Source of the DNA: an uncultured Collinsella sp.
GTDB taxonomy: Bacteria; Actinomycetota; Coriobacteriia; Coriobacteriales; Coriobacteriaceae
DNA: 7,973 nucleotides
Assembly: GCA_958447915.1 (NCBI GenBank)
Contig: CAUDCB010000084.1
Span: 1-7,973 of the forward strand
Direction: 5' to 3'
Part shown: piece after piece, positions 6,640 through 7,973 of the stretch
How positions within the stretch are numbered: the first letter of the stretch is position 1
Layout of the letters: every line of letters begins with the position of its first letter
Translations under genes and position numbers: made by a program
Notes under the pieces: generated by a model
What the model was told of the DNA's origin: nothing
Database searches by the model: none
Seen by the model: the letters and a program-made list of their open reading frames with translations, nothing else

Positions 6640-7912
6640 GAACCTCCCTGCGTGCATGGACCAAGCCGGAATCATCGACTCCGATGATAGCAACATCGAG
6701 CAGGCACGGGGCTGTGAGTCCACAGGTATCATCAAGACGGGCATGATGGAACGAGCCGAGCGTCAAATTGTCACCGTACTCAAGCACGGCGCGCTCGACG
6801 GTACCCACGCGACGGCGGGCATCGGCAACCGCGAGCTCCTGAGCCGCCGCGCGCATGCGACGGCTGCGCTCGGCCATAACCTCGGGCGGCACCTGATCAG
6901 GCATATCGGCGGCAAGGGTACCGGGGCGCTTGCTATAGCGGAACACGTGCATGCGCGAAAAGCCCACGCGACGGCACAGGGCCAGCGACTCATCGAACTC
7001 CTCGTCCGTCTCGCCAGGAAAACCGACGATGACGTCGCACGAAAGTGCAGCCTGTGGCAGGTTAGCGCGAATCATGTGCACCGTATCCTCAAAGGCCTCG
7101 GCACTATAGGGACGGCCCATGCGATGCAGCGTCGCCGTGCATCCAGACTGCACGGGCAGGTGCAAAAACGGTGCGATACGCTTCGGATAGCGAGCCATCA
7201 CCTTGAGTAGGCGCTCGGAAATATCCATGGGCTCCACCGAGGAGATGCGCACGTGGGCAATCTCGGTGCGCTCCATGATGGCTTGGATCAGCTCATCGAT
7301 CTCGACATGTTCGTCGGTCGCGCTCTTGCCGTCATAGGCGCCCAGGTTCACGCCGGTCAGCACGACCTCGGGCACGCCGGCCTCCTGGGCCTCACGCACC
7401 TGTTCGAGCACGGACTCGACGGGCACGGAACGCTCGGGGCCGCGGGCCTTCCACACGATGCAATAGGTGCAGCGGTGGTTGCAGCCGTCCTGGATCTTCA
7501 CGCCCAGTCGCGAACGGCCGAGCGCATCGACCACGTCGCCATCGCTGCAGGCGGGCACGCTATCGGATTCGACACCCAGCACCTCGCAGACGCGCTCGGC
7601 GACGTCAATCTTGGACGGTTCGGCGATCACGCGATCGGAGAGCTCCAGCAGCTCCTCGGGATGCAGGTTGACGACGCAGCCGGTTACGACCACGTAAGGC
7701 TCGCCCGGATAGCCCAGCGCATGGCGGACGGCCTTACGGGTCTTGGCCTCGGCCTCCCCCGTCACAGCGCAGGTATTGATAACGATCAGATCGGCGTCCG
7801 GTGGCTCCACCATCGCAAAGCCCAGGCGCATAAGATCGGCAGTGATACGGTCGGACTCAACCCGGTTGACACGGCAACCGAGGTTGACGACGGAAATATG
7901 GGGTGCGAGCAC
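6620..7912 (-). CDS. mtaB: tRNA (N6-threonylcarbamoyladenosine37-2-methylthio) methyltransferase MtaB
   Basis: MtaB is a radical-SAM methylthiotransferase that converts t6A to ms2t6A at position 37 of ANN-decoding tRNAs. The 430-residue product shows the N-terminal MTTase domain with its three cluster cysteines (C13 in NLGCRVN, C48 in INTCAVTGEAE, C79 in VTGCVVN), the radical-SAM CxxxCxxC at C144/C148/C151 in QDGCNHRCTYCIVWKARGPE, HLPVQSG (251-257), VGFPGETDEEF (296-306), and a C-terminal TRAM-like region (about 368-430). NLGCRVN and the ARGPERS block favour MtaB over MiaB or RimO. The start is GTG at 7912, preceded by AAGGAG, which shares bases with the upstream gene's TAA stop. Where MiaB/MtaB proteins often read CIIPYARG after the second cluster, this one reads CIVWKARG. 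Confidence 0.95.
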   Translation of the reverse strand: MLAPHISVVNLGCRVNRVESDRITADLMRLGFAMVEPPDADLIVINTCAVTGEAEAKTRKAVRHALGYPGEPYVVVTGCVVNLHPEELLELSDRVIAEPSKIDVAERVCEVLGVESDSVPACSDGDVVDALGRSRLGVKIQDGCNHRCTYCIVWKARGPERSVPVESVLEQVREAQEAGVPEVVLTGVNLGAYDGKSATDEHVEIDELIQAIMERTEIAHVRISSVEPMDISERLLKVMARYPKRIAPFLHLPVQSGCTATLHRMGRPYSAEAFEDTVHMIRANLPQAALSCDVIVGFPGETDEEFDESLALCRRVGFSRMHVFRYSKRPGTLAADMPDQVPPEVMAERSRRMRAAAQELAVADARRRVGTVERAVLEYGDNLTLGSFHHARLDDTCGLTAPCLLDVAIIGVDDSGLVHARREVHGSLED

Positions 7913-7921
7913 ACGGGCTCC

Positions 7922-7957
7922 TTAATCGAGGATGTCGTCGAGGGCACTCTTGATACG
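7922..7957 (-). CDS. 3' end of an upstream gene (11 codons; possibly dnaJ)
   Basis: Only the end of this gene is present: RIKSALDDILD then TAA at 7924-7922. The stop lies 9 bases before the mtaB GTG and its bases form part of mtaB's ribosome-binding site, which supports a real, coupled upstream gene. The pattern aromatic-x-[KR]-[VI]-K-x-A is common at DnaJ C-termini, and dnaJ often sits near mtaB/phoH in Gram-positive genomes, so DnaJ is a guess; prmA or rsmE are alternatives. Too little is present to identify it. The reading frame continues to the window edge, but the bases beyond 7957 appear to be adapter, so no further codons should be read. Confidence 0.4.
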   Translation of the reverse strand, partial: RIKSALDDILD

Positions 7958-7973
7958 CTGTCTCTTATACACA
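7958..7973 (+). other. Tn5 mosaic-end / Nextera adapter sequence (artefact)
   Basis: The last 16 bases, CTGTCTCTTATACACA, are identical to the first 16 of the 19-base Tn5 mosaic end as it appears in reads that run through into a Nextera adapter (CTGTCTCTTATACACATCT). The match lies exactly at the end of the sequence and interrupts an otherwise coding region, as expected of untrimmed adapter at a contig end rather than a transposon insertion. Confidence 0.93.

Noticed and set aside
6640..6744. N-terminal extension of phoH
   Set aside because: It lies inside mtaB, lacks a ribosome-binding site and family similarity, and the ATG at 6639 has GGGAGG directly upstream.
6305..7210. 301-codon plus-strand open frame antisense to phoH and mtaB
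   Set aside because: It is antisense to conserved domains, has no recognisable family features, and is rich in Arg/Ser/Thr as a shadow frame would be.
7958..7973. Possible genuine Tn5/IS50 end
   Set aside because: The hyperactive mosaic end is an engineered sequence, no transposase or target duplication is present, and it lies exactly at the sequence edge; adapter carry-over explains it better.
1..7973. A novel defence, mobile or biosynthetic system
   Set aside because: All substantial coding regions are recognisable housekeeping genes in a familiar order; no unexplained genes, repeats or integrase signatures were seen.

Overview
This window is a dense, high-GC housekeeping operon read entirely on the minus strand. 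I see no mobile element, CRISPR array, tRNA/rRNA gene or defence system. In transcription order (right to left) it holds: the last 11 codons of an upstream gene, mtaB (t6A37 methylthiotransferase), phoH (ATPase), ybeY (endoribonuclease), a DgkA/undecaprenol-kinase-type membrane kinase, era (ribosome-assembly GTPase), recO (recombination mediator), rpsO (ribosomal protein S15) and pnp (PNPase). The organism is probably an actinobacterium of the Coriobacteriia (Collinsella/Olsenella-like). That is inferred from the GC-rich codon use combined with the phoH-ybeY-dgkA-era-recO order, and from the protein sequences; it was not tested by any search.

Layout: genes from mtaB to recO are packed with overlaps or gaps of 9 to 14 bases (mtaB/phoH overlap 20 nt, phoH/ybeY overlap 4 nt, ybeY-dgkA gap 9, dgkA-era gap 12, era-recO gap 12), so they look like one translationally coupled transcript. 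Two larger gaps follow. The 138-base gap before rpsO carries tandem hairpins and a weak extended -10 candidate. The 149-base gap between rpsO and pnp carries a good intrinsic terminator followed by a highly structured pnp leader. A second intrinsic terminator closes pnp near the left edge.

Functional theme: nearly every gene serves RNA or the ribosome. MtaB modifies tRNA, YbeY and Era act in 16S rRNA maturation and 30S quality control, S15 is a primary 16S-binding protein and PNPase degrades RNA. RecO (DNA repair) and the lipid kinase are the exceptions, and both are common companions of era.

The most valuable points for a second look are the structured leaders of rpsO and pnp (candidate autoregulatory elements, each with alternative pairings), an unusually acidic 60-residue N-terminal extension on Era, and the last 16 bases of the window. 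Those 16 bases match the Tn5 mosaic end used in Nextera libraries and are almost certainly sequencing adapter rather than genome. I found no convincing undescribed multi-gene system.
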